From the NCBI GenBank assembly GCA_009773165.1, contig WOUZ01000001.1, forward strand, positions 496,001 to 560,000: a stretch of 64,000 bases of DNA, given 5' to 3'. Positions 12,889-23,400 of this stretch are shown one piece after another. Numbering within the stretch: position 1 is the first letter of the stretch; each line of letters starts with the position of its first letter. A program made the position numbers and the translations under genes. The stretch is from Bacteroidota bacterium (GTDB taxonomy: Bacteria > Bacteroidota > Bacteroidia > Bacteroidales > F082). The notes beneath the pieces are model-generated. The model had not been told where the DNA came from and searched no databases. It saw nothing but the letters and a program-made list of their open reading frames with translations.

Positions 12889-12923
12889 AAAAGGTGGCTG
12901 GAACAACCGGCCACCTTTTTTTA
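12889..12923 (+). terminator. Intrinsic terminator of katG
   Basis: AAAAGGTGGC (12889-12898) pairs with GCCACCTTTT (12910-12919) around an 11-base loop, followed by more T residues. It starts 15 bases after the katG stop. Confidence 0.85.
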
Positions 12924-13103
12924 TTTAAACAGCTCCTAGAGAGGGTATAAACATTCGTTTCATCCTCTTGTTAATCTATTCAACATACTTGAAATGATAC
13001 GTTGCAAAGAAGAACAATCAAAATAAACCTGTTGAAATACATCTGAAACAACATTTTGATGTTGAACATTGTATATTTGTCCTGTTAAGAAAAAATATTT
13101 ACG

Positions 13104-13514
13104 ATGAAAAAACTTTCACTTATAGCTTTAGTCGCCCTTGTTTTTTGGTTTTATTCCTGCAATAAAACAGAGGAAAACGATCGTTTTGAACTTCTCACCG
13201 GTGCTTTATGGGCAAGCGACAGTCTGTTTGTTGATGGGCTGGATGCCAGCGGGCCAGGCGAAATTTTAGAAAAATTTAAAGGGGAAGCAAAATTCAACCG
13301 TGATGCAACCGGATATTTTGGCTCCTACACCGGTAACTGGCGTTTTGCCGAGGACAGGACTCAAATTATTATCACTACCGATTCGCTTCCAATTCCACTT
13401 GCCACCATTATTGATGAACTGAGCTCCACTTCGCTGCGTATTACAACGGCATATCCCAGCCTCACCAATCCTGATGAAGACATGCATATACGAATGACTT
13501 TTAATGCAAAATGA
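13104..13514 (+). CDS. Small lipoprotein, lipocalin-like
   Basis: The 136-residue protein begins with a lipoprotein signal (MKKLSLIALVALVFWFYSC) with Cys19 as the probable lipidated residue. The rest has alternating strands and a GNWRFAEDRTQIIIT segment reminiscent of small lipocalin-like lipoproteins of Bacteroidota, but I cannot assign a family firmly. Its stop overlaps the next start in an ATGA, so it is translationally coupled to a TonB-dependent receptor and may serve the same uptake system. A -7-like TATATTTG lies at 13072-13079. Confidence 0.7.
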   Translation: MKKLSLIALVALVFWFYSCNKTEENDRFELLTGALWASDSLFVDGLDASGPGEILEKFKGEAKFNRDATGYFGSYTGNWRFAEDRTQIIITTDSLPIPLATIIDELSSTSLRITTAYPSLTNPDEDMHIRMTFNAK

Positions 13515-15763
13515 AGCATCACTGGCGATTGTTTTACCTTTTGCTGCTTATCATTTGCAGTAATGCAGTTGTAGCTCAGGGATGGGTTTCAGGTACAGTA
13601 CGCGATCATCAAAACCAGACTAAAATACCTGGTGTACTTGTCCTCATTCATCAAAATCAAGGTGTAACAACAAACGAATTGGGTTCATTCACGATTTGGT
13701 CCGAAAAACCTCAGTGCACACTCACATTTCGTTACCTGGGCTTCAAAACAACACGAAAAACTGTTGCAGTTGTTCCCAAAGACACGCTTCATATTGAAGT
13801 TGAACTTACACCTGAAGTGTTCGAAATGGATCAGGTTGTGGTAACCGCGAACCGAATTGAGCAGCGTCTTTCAGAACTCACCGTTTCGATGAGTATCATA
13901 AAGCCAAAAATTATTGAAAACCAGCATATGGTTGATGCTAAAGCTCTTATTTCCCGAACACCCGGTATCGATATTCTTGATGGGCAAGCTTCAATCCGAG
14001 GTGGCAGCGGCTTTAGTTACGGAGCTGGTAGCCGTGTTCTCGCGCTCATCGATGGTCTTCCGGTAATAGCTCCCGATGCAGGCAATATCCGCTGGCAATT
14101 TCTCCCGATTGACAACGTCAGTCAAATAGAAATCATCAAAGGAGCATCTTCAGTGGCATATGGCTCATCGGCACTTAATGGGGTGATTAATTTCCGTACC
14201 GCTGATGCTACAAGCGATCCGATCACGAAAGTTTATCTGCAAGCAGGCGTTTATGATCGTCCATCGAACAAAAACTGGAAATGGTGGAGCAGTCCACGTC
14301 TCAATGCTGCTGCGGGTTTCAGTCATCTGCAAAAAAAAGGTCATTCAGACTTTGGCTTTGGAATAAACGGATTGACAGATAACGGTTACCGTAAATATAA
14401 CGATGAAAAAGCAAACCGTTTTCATTTCAAATGGAAATATACACATCCGCGCTTAAGTGGCCTTCGTTATGGTATTTCGATGAACGGGGGGTTGACCCGT
14501 AAAACTGATTTTGTGCTCTGGGATAACGCTGAAACGGGAGCGCTTATTCAAGATACAGCAACGGCGATAAGCATGGATGGTTCTTTTATTGCTTTTGATC
14601 CATTTATCAGTTGGAACAGGAAGTCAGGAGTCAGGCATGATTTGCGCAGTCGCCTGCAACAAAGCATCAATAGCTTTCCAACATCAGAACAAAACAACAG
14701 CACAGCCCGTTCTTTTTATGTTGGTTATGAAGCTTATATTCCATTGTTTTCGTGGTTGAAGGCACAAGCAGGACTATCGCAGCAATCAGCACAAATTGTA
14801 TCAAACTTCCATGGAAACCACAATTCACTGAACGCAGGGGCTTTTCTTCAACTTGAATCACAGCCTGTAGAAAACTTACAACTTGTTGGAGGACTGCGCG
14901 TTGAATACAATGCCATCGATGGCGACAACAAAAGTGTTGTTCCTCTTTTTCGGGCAGGACTTAATTACAGGATAGCAACTCTCACTTTCCTGCGGGCCTC
15001 CTTTGGCCAGGGATTCAGATACCCTTCGATTGCTGAGCGCCATGCTTCTACCACTCTTGGGGCAGTAAAAATCTTCCCCAACCTGTTTATTGAGCCCGAG
15101 TCGGGATGGAATGCTGAGGCAGGATTGCGACAGGGATTCAAAAGTGGCAAGCTGACTGGTCAGATGGATGTGGCACTTTTTTATATGCAAAACAAAGATA
15201 TGATCGAGTATCTTTTTGGAATCTATGCAAACCCCGGCGATGAAACTTTCAGCTTTGGCTTCAAGGCTACCAATATCGAAGCAGCGCGCATTTATGGTAT
15301 TGAAACAGAAGGAATGTTAGCCACTCAATCTGGCAATCTCAGACATCAACTGAGCGGAGGATACACATATATCATTCCTGTTGAGTACAATGTTTATACA
15401 GGTGAAAACACAGAGCTTTACCTTAAATACCGACGCAAACACAGTGCTAAATTAAACTGGGAAGCTGAATATCGCAGGTTTCAGCCTGGTATCAGCATTA
15501 ACTGGCAGTCGAAAATGCTTCGTATTGACGATGTGTTTTTGAATGAATTAACCCGGGAAGGCTTGTTACCAGGTTTTTATGATTACTGGCAAACAGGAAA
15601 TAATGCTGTTTTTGTTGCTGATTTTTGGGTTGGTTATAAACTTACACCAGCGATGCGTTTATCTTTCATGATAAAAAATGTCACCAACGAAGAATATTTA
15701 GGCCGTCCGGGTGACATACAGCCGCACCGCAATTATAGCTTAAGGCTTGCGTGGGGAATATAA
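13511..15763 (+). CDS. TonB-dependent receptor
   Basis: This outer-membrane importer has 750 residues: a signal peptide to about residue 22 (ending VVAQ), a carboxypeptidase-regulatory-like domain (GWVSGTVRDHQNQTKIPGV), a TonB box-like stretch MDQVVVTANR near 115-124, a plug domain (IDILDGQASIRGGSGFSYGAGSR, DGLPV, IEIIKGASSVAYGSSALNG) and a barrel ending in SLRLAWGI. The plug resembles siderophore or cobalamin receptors, but the substrate is unknown. It overlaps the preceding lipoprotein gene by 4 bases. Confidence 0.88.
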   Translation: MKHHWRLFYLLLLIICSNAVVAQGWVSGTVRDHQNQTKIPGVLVLIHQNQGVTTNELGSFTIWSEKPQCTLTFRYLGFKTTRKTVAVVPKDTLHIEVELTPEVFEMDQVVVTANRIEQRLSELTVSMSIIKPKIIENQHMVDAKALISRTPGIDILDGQASIRGGSGFSYGAGSRVLALIDGLPVIAPDAGNIRWQFLPIDNVSQIEIIKGASSVAYGSSALNGVINFRTADATSDPITKVYLQAGVYDRPSNKNWKWWSSPRLNAAAGFSHLQKKGHSDFGFGINGLTDNGYRKYNDEKANRFHFKWKYTHPRLSGLRYGISMNGGLTRKTDFVLWDNAETGALIQDTATAISMDGSFIAFDPFISWNRKSGVRHDLRSRLQQSINSFPTSEQNNSTARSFYVGYEAYIPLFSWLKAQAGLSQQSAQIVSNFHGNHNSLNAGAFLQLESQPVENLQLVGGLRVEYNAIDGDNKSVVPLFRAGLNYRIATLTFLRASFGQGFRYPSIAERHASTTLGAVKIFPNLFIEPESGWNAEAGLRQGFKSGKLTGQMDVALFYMQNKDMIEYLFGIYANPGDETFSFGFKATNIEAARIYGIETEGMLATQSGNLRHQLSGGYTYIIPVEYNVYTGENTELYLKYRRKHSAKLNWEAEYRRFQPGISINWQSKMLRIDDVFLNELTREGLLPGFYDYWQTGNNAVFVADFWVGYKLTPAMRLSFMIKNVTNEEYLGRPGDIQPHRNYSLRLAWGI

Positions 15764-15765
15764 AA

Positions 15766-15795
15766 AAAGCGCCCCTAAGGACGCTTTGAATATTT
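15766..15795. terminator. Bidirectional terminator between receptor and tonB gene
   Basis: AAAGCGCCC and GGACGCTTT (15766-15787, one mismatch) around CTAA form a short stem. It is flanked by an A run on the left and T-rich sequence on the right, between convergent genes. Confidence 0.6.
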
Positions 15796-15809
15796 TTGAA
15801 GCAAGTTTT

Positions 15810-16484
15810 CTACTGTAGCGTAAAACGAACGGGTAAGTTAAAAGAAACCCTCACTGCTTTACCGCGTTGACGACCTGGAGTCCATTTAGGCATGGTTTCA
15901 ACAACACGAATAGCTTCTTCGTCGCAACCTCCGCCAATACCGCGAAGTACTTTTACATTTGAGACAGAGCCGTTAGGTTCCACAACAAAGTTAACGAACA
16001 CCCTTCCCTGAATGCCACTTTCGCGAGCCATTGGAGGATATTTGATATTCTTTGCAATGAATAACATCATTTGCTCAGCTCCACCCGGAAATTCAGGCAT
16101 AGACTCAACAACGGTGAAAATTTCTGTTTCAACGACTTCTTCTTCCTCACGAACCGGTGGTACGTATACTTCGATAGCCACTTTCTGGTCAACTTCCACG
16201 TCAATCTTAACGTCTTCCACTTCCACGTCATCTTCTACAATTTGAAGCACCGTTACTTGAGCTGGTGGTGGTGGTGGTGGTGGTTTAACGTTTTGCTCGG
16301 TAATCGGGACAATTTCTTCAGGAATATCTTCGACTACACGTTGTGAAAGATTGAGTGTGCGCTGATCATAACTCTTGTATTCAAAAGCAAATAATATTAC
16401 CGCTAATGCCAAGACAAGGCCTATCTGCGTGAAAATAGTGCGCTTACTTTCAAGATCTGCTTTGGGTGATTTTTTTATTTCCAT
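15810..16484 (-). CDS. Energy transducer TonB-family protein
   Basis: This links the proton-motive force to outer-membrane receptors. The 224 residues comprise a cytoplasmic start, one membrane segment at about 20-36 (TQIGLVLALAVILFAFEY), a proline run of seven (about 68-74) and an acidic Val/Glu/Asp-rich spacer. The TonB C-terminal domain starts near residue 130: EFPGGAEQMMLFIAKNIKYP, GRVFVNFVVEPNGSVSNVKVLRGIG and MPKWTPGRQRGKAV. It may serve either receptor in the window. No ExbB or ExbD genes are adjacent. Confidence 0.88.
   Translation of the reverse strand: MEIKKSPKADLESKRTIFTQIGLVLALAVILFAFEYKSYDQRTLNLSQRVVEDIPEEIVPITEQNVKPPPPPPPAQVTVLQIVEDDVEVEDVKIDVEVDQKVAIEVYVPPVREEEEVVETEIFTVVESMPEFPGGAEQMMLFIAKNIKYPPMARESGIQGRVFVNFVVEPNGSVSNVKVLRGIGGGCDEEAIRVVETMPKWTPGRQRGKAVRVSFNLPVRFTLQ
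16262..16284 (+). repeat. GGT triplet microsatellite in the tonB gene
   Basis: About seven consecutive GGT units (plus strand) encode the proline run of the TonB-family protein. Slippage in multiples of three would change the run length without breaking the frame. Confidence 0.8.
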
Positions 16485-16549
16485 AGTTTTAACTGGATAA
16501 ATGTTTTCGCTAGTGCAAATAACGGGGCTAAATTAATAATTATTCAGTC

Positions 16550-16954
16550 TTAGCGTTTTCGTTTTTGATTATTTTTTTGAATAATCAGCACAAACAACGC
16601 AAAACCACTAAAAGTTCCGGTCATATTTGCGAAAAAGTCGAAGATGTTTCCATGTCTTCCTACAAAAACGAAGGCTTGTAAAAATTCTGTCAAGCCACCG
16701 TAAATGGTTCCGCTAATTAACACAAAACTAATCAAAGAACGTTTTTTCGATTCAAAATATTGCTGTCGGTTACTCCATAACATTAAGAATGACAGGATAC
16801 CAAACAACAATAAGTGTACCACTTTATCAGGGGAGAGCCAATCCCAGAAACTAACAATCTGAGGAAAATAACTTCCCGGAAGTCCTGTAAGTAATAGGAT
16901 CATTAGCGCCCATAAAATGGGAGGCCAGTTCCTTAGCAGGACGTTACTTTTCAT
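16550..16954 (-). CDS. VanZ-like membrane protein
   Basis: The 134-residue protein has about four membrane segments (near 11-25, 46-62, 73-90 and 106-126). The family pattern is visible: DKVVHLLLFGILSFLML after the first loop, and YGGLTEFLQAFVFVGRHGNIFDFFANMTG, where the Glu-x-x-Gln and Gly-x-x-x-Asp residues match VanZ-like domains. The cellular role of chromosomal VanZ-like proteins is not settled. It lies 11 bases after the gcvH stop and is probably co-transcribed. Confidence 0.82.
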   Translation of the reverse strand: MKSNVLLRNWPPILWALMILLLTGLPGSYFPQIVSFWDWLSPDKVVHLLLFGILSFLMLWSNRQQYFESKKRSLISFVLISGTIYGGLTEFLQAFVFVGRHGNIFDFFANMTGTFSGFALFVLIIQKNNQKRKR

Positions 16955-16965
16955 CCACCTGAAGA

Positions 16966-17346
16966 TTATCCTTCGATCAAAGCTGAATAGGCTGCTGCAT
17001 CTAACAAATCAGCGAGTTGATCCGTGTTGGTGATATCCACCTCAACGATCCAACCTTCGCCATAGGGGTCTTTATTGATAAGTTCCGGTGTATCAATTAA
17101 TGCTTCGTTGAACTCTGTAATAGTAGCTCCGATTGGCATAAAAAGGTCGGAAACTGTCTTTACAGCTTCGATAGTGCCAAATGTTTCGCCTTCTTCGAGG
17201 GTTTCATCAACTGTTTCAACTTCAACGAAAACGATGTCGCCTAGTTCTTTTTGTGCAAATTCGGTGATACCTACAACGCCTTTATTTCCGGAAACACGAA
17301 TCCACTCATGGTCTTTAGTGTACTTGAGGTCAGATGGAATATTCAT
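16966..17346 (-). CDS. gcvH: Glycine cleavage system H protein
   Basis: This 126-residue protein carries the lipoyl arm that shuttles the aminomethyl group between the P, T and L proteins of glycine cleavage. The lipoylated lysine is Lys63 in [13 protein letters not shown]. The N-terminal [11 protein letters not shown] and the [15 protein letters not shown] segment are standard. The other glycine-cleavage genes are not in the window. A TAAATTTG -7-like element lies upstream on the minus strand (17372-17379). Confidence 0.95.
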   Translation of the reverse strand: MNIPSDLKYTKDHEWIRVSGNKGVVGITEFAQKELGDIVFVEVETVDETLEEGETFGTIEAVKTVSDLFMPIGATITEFNEALIDTPELINKDPYGEGWIVEVDITNTDQLADLLDAAAYSALIEG

Positions 17347-17435
17347 TTTTTATAATTTTGAGTTTAGGGGTCAAATTTATACTATTTATGTGTTTTGCCG
17401 ACAGGCTTTTCTAAAATATATAGATTCCAAATAGT

Positions 17436-20400
17436 TTATTGAGCCAAGTTAAACCGCATCGTAACGCCAGCAAAAGTGTTTGAATTTCTAAATTGAGAAG
17501 AAACAAACGGATCAGACATATCCCTTTTGAAGAAAGCCTGAAGGTTAAACCTGTTGCTGATCATATAATCGGCAGTAAAATAGAGATTCGTTTTGTACTG
17601 ACCGGCAGAAATCTGACTATTGCGTTCATCGAGCCGGCGCAGGGTTGTGACATCGGTTCGGAAACCAAGATCAAGTTTTAAAACAAGGTCGTTGCTCGAA
17701 CGGGTACCTTTTCCGCCAGTTATGGACGAAATGATCAAAGCGAGGTTTTTAATACGATAACCTGCACCTAAAATGAGTTCTTGTCCAACAACTTCTGTTA
17801 ATTGGTTATTGATGAAACTCATGGTTAGATTACGTTGCTTTTTAAACTCCATACGTGCCGTGATGCTATTATGCAAACCAACATCAATACCGATGAGAGG
17901 AGAAAATTGTTCGGTTATAACAACCTGACCCATATCATACTTACCTATAAAAATATTGCTGTTTTTGTAGGTCTTAGTAAGGTCTTTCGGGTCAAAATCA
18001 ACATTTGTTCTCCAGGAATTGATGCTGTAAGTTGAGCGGTAGGCATGAGTGATATTCACTGTTTTAAACAGCTTTTGCACCGCAGGAACATTTGTCAGTC
18101 CATTATAGGTAAGTGTCCAGTTAGGAATTGGGATACGTGGGAACGGATTCAGGCTGACGCCTTGTGCATCAATGCCTTTATAAGCCGACACAAAAGAGTA
18201 TAGTACTACTTCTTGTGAAATAGCTCCATAACCAAATGGATAATAATCATTTCCAACAGTGTCATACACATACTGTTCCCCTTCGGCCACCCATTGAGGA
18301 TTTTCGTATGCTAAACGATCAGCAACAGTTTTTCGGTTGGCTAACAACTGATCGAAGAGGGCCGATTCTTCATTTTTGCCAGCTTTGTTAAAGAAAGTTT
18401 TCAACAGGCCATATGATGTACTGAAGTTACCTGCTTCAACAGGTGAAAATGAGTTGAAAACCCCGTTTGAATCGGCTCTGAAATACTCTGAAAAATTCAA
18501 CGCTGTGGTACGATCACCATTGACATCAATTCTAAAACCGGGGACAGGTTCAATATTCACCCTGTAACCAAATGTTTCCGTTCGTTTTTTCGCATATGCC
18601 TGATTGATAAGTGAGTCGGTAGAGAGCCAGTTATTAGCAATAGCTGTATTCCGGATATCGGCTTCACTGCCTAAAACGAATCCAATTCCAGGAGCTGAAT
18701 TAGCAAAAGTTACACCAAATAAGTCGGGCTCAGGCTTAAAACCGGGGATGTACACACCATTATTTTGGGTGTAGGTGATATTTCCGCGTTTTACACTCAT
18801 TGCAAGCTTTAATATCTGATCTCCAACCAATTTGAAATAATTGACTGAAGGTTTTTTGTTGGTGGTATCAGCTGCAATCGCTTCCTCAGGTTTTTCGGGC
18901 TCTGGTTTGCCTCCCGGCCTTGCAGCACCTGGACGAGGCATTGCGCCTGCACCCCTACCCTGAGGTCTTTTTGGGGTATTCAATTTTTGAAGATATCCAA
19001 CTTTGTTATAAAGGCGCAAGAAATCAACGCTTCCATTTAGCTGCTTGGTGTTTTGATTTTCGATGCTGTTTCCAATTCGTTCCTGTACCGAAAGTGGTGA
19101 GGCTGTCCAGGTGTACATACCCTGATATCCAGCTGATGCACTCATCCAGTTCAATAAAGGAATTTTATTGATTGGAATGGTATAGTTGACTTTGATCATC
19201 TGGTTGAATCGGGTTTTCCGGCCTAAATCGAGGATATTGTTCCAGATAGTTTCTCTGTTCATATTGAATGCCTCCGAACCACGGTCGGGATTTCCTGCAG
19301 GCTCATACACATAGGCATTTGCACCAGCAGAATAGTCGAAAGTGATGGAACGGGTGAGGTCAAATTTGAAGTCATAATTACGCGACCAGGTCCATTGCTT
19401 AGCATAAATAGGATAGGTGATGATATCGCCCTCGCTCTTGTTACGGTATTTCTTTTCGTTGTTTTGCCGGTTCATCTCGGTGCGAAACGCCAAATTGCGC
19501 GGCATATAAAAGAAGTTGATATCTTTAATGAGCTGCATATAAGGCTTTGATGCCCATTTTGCTTTCGAAAATGGCTGAACGTTGGCCGGAGTAGTGTTAA
19601 AATTAAAGCCTAATCCACCTCTGTAAAGTAAACGTTTGTCGTATTCCACATCGATATTTCGCTGATATAACTCACTGTAGGAGTAGGAGAAATTCCAGTT
19701 TTCGATATCATAAATACGTGACTTTGTTTGATTGCCCACCTTTTCCTTACGCACGTTCACAAAGTTGATGTTTTTGCGCATAGTAAAGTCGTTTGTCAGG
19801 CCTTTGACAGAGTCTTGTTCAGCACGTGTTTCAAAGGAATTTATAAAATCACTTTGCTTTACATCAGGGTCAAGAGGATTATACTCAGGTTTGATATGTG
19901 TTTCGCCATAATCAAAGTGCATAGGCAACTTAATTCCAGCTGTTTCAGGGAGCAATTTTCCAAGATCAATATCTGTAGCAATATCAAAGGTTGTAGCTGT
20001 TTCGAGCGGAGTTTCATTCACTTTCATTTCAAGACTTCCAAAGCCAGAAGTGGTATGAGCACCTGAAACGACGACCCTTCCAAGGTCGGCCAAAATGGTT
20101 TCAACACGTGCTGTTGCTGCCCATCCGCCTTCATTTTTAAAGTCAGTCACGCGCAATTCGTTGATCCAGATGACAGCGCTTTTTGCTTCACCATCATCCT
20201 CACTCGTGATATTGAGTCGTTTAGGGTTACGAACACCTATCATAATGCCTTTTACGTCGCTGATATTCGGACTACCAATTACTTTAATCTTGTGATCACC
20301 AATCATTTCCACGTAGGGATAGTTAAGACGAATATCAGAGTTAGGATTCCTCATGGCATTGTTACGGTTTTCCTTCACTTTCACAAGCTCTTCGAGGTCG

Positions 20401-23400
20401 ATATCGAAATTGTTGGCTTCTGGCCAAATCGCCTCAGCATTGGTGTATGCAGTGCCCCAGGGAGTAAAGGACAGCGGTATTTCGTATTCGTAATAGTTTT
20501 CGGTAAAATCAGCACCAATTCTTATAAAAGTGGTCATCTCACCATACTCCAAATCCTGCCCCTCGAACAGTTGTTCTGCGTGAACGTACATCTTCAGCTT
20601 TGAATAATGTCTAAAGTCGAACTCAGTTGTCTTATAAGCCGCTTTGGCATCACCATCAAGCAAATTAACCACTGTAAACTGCATCGCTTGTTCGTTCAGC
20701 TGAACGAGGCTTGTTGTTCCATAATTGGTCTCACGGTCGATACCTGGGGGAATCACATAAGGAATAGGATCGCGGCGTCCGTTTTCTTCGATGTTAACAG
20801 CAGAAATATCAAACTTGGTTAAATTTGGATCATCGTTAACAATATATTCACCGGCTGAAAGCAAATTTTGACGGTATTTACGCCATTCGCCTCTAACCAG
20901 TTCAAGAGTCGCGAAACGGGCAACAACAGGTTTTTCGAAACCCCGCATATACATACGGATAAAACGTATCGACCGAAAATCCTGAATGTTTCCGACAACT
21001 TTTTCAGGTTGGCTGATAGGTATTCTGAACTGATACCATTTCACTTCGCCAACACCTCCATCTGCAAGAGGTATAGCGGTAGCTTCATGAATATCAGCAA
21101 TATAACTTTCGCCAATTTTCATATTGTCGGGATCAAGTTTAATCCTGTACTGGAAGTAACGCTCAGCCTCACTCAGGGTGTTGTCGCGATTGATATCCTC
21201 CACGTTGGGAGTTGAGCTTCCGCTTGTTGGATAAGATTCCTGATTCTGATCGTCGGTAGGTGAATTGCCATCAGGGCCGTTAAAGTTTTTATAGCGCTCC
21301 AGAACACTGCTGTAACGCGAATCGCTGTCGAGATTTGAACCTCTGAAATATTGGAAATTATCACCAGAAGGGTCGGCCTCAGCCAATTGATATGCAATAG
21401 AATTTTCACCATGTTCCTGACGTACAAAGTCGAGAAAAGCAGCATGGAACGTTTTTTCATCAATAGTGCTCAGACCATCATAACCAACATCCTGAAAAGC
21501 TCTTGCCCCGGCAGTGTTACTAAAGGATTCAACCAGCGCCTGCAGGGTAGGAACGCGACCCCAAATAGTGGTGTCGACATTGATTACTGTTTCGCTACTT
21601 GGAAGTCCGTTTTCATAAAAACGTCGTCCATCGCGCAAGATATCTTCAGAAATATCACCGAGATTAATATAAAGTTCACCCCTGTTATCTGCTTCTTCAG
21701 CAAAAGGATCCATCATCCAGAACTCGATATATTCAATATTAGTTGCCTCAAAATCAGTAGATTCAACACGACGCATAATACCTCCCCAACGTGATGACGG
21801 ATCGTTGAGTGTACCATCAGCGTTCATACCTGCTGAAAATGGCGTTGGCGTGATGTCGAAATTATACGGACCTCTTTCGTCAGGATAATAAGCCATGTTT
21901 AAAACAGCAATATTTGACGGGGTTCCCGAAGGAATTTCCTTGTTTGGAAACACTTCTGTTTCAAGCACCTGACGCACACTGTGTTTGCTTAGCTCTGTCT
22001 TATCCACATTGGATGGACGTAATGTTCCGTATTTATCGTAAAACAGCGGGTCGATGATGTACCAGGCAAATTTTGCACGGTTTTTTCCATAGTCCAAGTC
22101 CGTTCCAGGTTGAGATTCAGGAAACAAATCTGATTGACCCTGAGGGGTACTTGCCAAATACCATGTACTGACCTGACGCAAGTCGATTTTTGATTTAGCG
22201 CCTTCAAAATCATCAATATAAGAAGTTCCTGATTTGCCTACTGCCCTCGAATGCCCTGGTAGAAAATGAGCAAACTCGCCATCAACATTGATACGGGAAA
22301 CCTGTTTTGTGCTGAAGAAAGGCAGTTTATCAACCATCTTTGTGAGCCAGATCGACTCACGGCGATAACTCATGTCGAAACCATAGATAGTATTGGAAAT
22401 GGGGTCGTCGCCGTAATTCACTTTTTGTGTCAAAGGTCGTTCGTGCAGGTTAAGCAAGGTAGCACCTACACGAAAATCCTTATTAAATTCGTGATCAACA
22501 TGCAAACCCATCATACGCTTCTGCTGAAGGCTGAAAAGTGAATTACTTTCAAGGGATATGTTGATTGGGGTCCCCGAACTCATTATACCTTCATCAATAA
22601 TTCGCACACGACCAAGCGTATAATCCACCGTGTACTGTACATTTTCTGTCAGCGGCACTCCGCCTGCTGTTACAGTTACCGAACCCTGAGGAACGTTAAG
22701 CGCATTGAGACTGATTTCACTGCCAGACTGGGATTTGTAATACCCTTCGAGAATATATTTATTCTTCTCGGGATATTGCTCAGCTCCTGATTTTGTGAGG
22801 GTATAGAGCGAATCGTAAGCATATAAATTGGCCAGATCGCTGTTATCAGGGAAAACTTTTTCTCTGATATATTTTCCAAACGGTTCAAGAACAGTGAAAT
22901 AGATACGCCCGTTTCCTGAATTAATAGTACCACCCGATCGGGCAGCATCATCCATAAAATCGAAAACACCATCACCGGTGCTTACTGGGTTTCCCTGTTG
23001 ATCAAGGTTATCCAAATTCAGCAAATGAATCAATGGAACACCTTTGACTGATTCGTCACCTTCAGTAAAATAACCGGTTGGGACACCATTTTGGTTACCA
23101 GAATAAAGGATATTGAATGTAAAGTCCTCTTTATTTACCTGATAAGCCTTGATGGAATAAACGTTTTTCATCATCAGATCCCACATGGGCATGCGGGTGT
23201 TGAGTGAAGTTCCTTTCAGCAATTTAACCATCAAGCTGTTAGGAGCGTTGATGCCACGGTCGGAAAACTCACCAACCTGAAACACGCTATCGTATCCAAT
23301 CACTGTATACTGATAGGCAACCGCAATTGTTTGATCGGAATTGAGGTTGGTATTAAGGCTGATGAAACCAAGTTTACTGTTAAAGGTGTATTCGGTACTG

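Noticed and set aside
14876-15190. Antisense frames within the TonB-dependent receptor gene
   Set aside because: They lie entirely inside a well-supported gene and have no motif or start context.
16262-16284. GGT repeat as a phase-variation switch
   Set aside because: The unit is a triplet coding for proline, so slippage would not shift the frame. It is listed only as a microsatellite.
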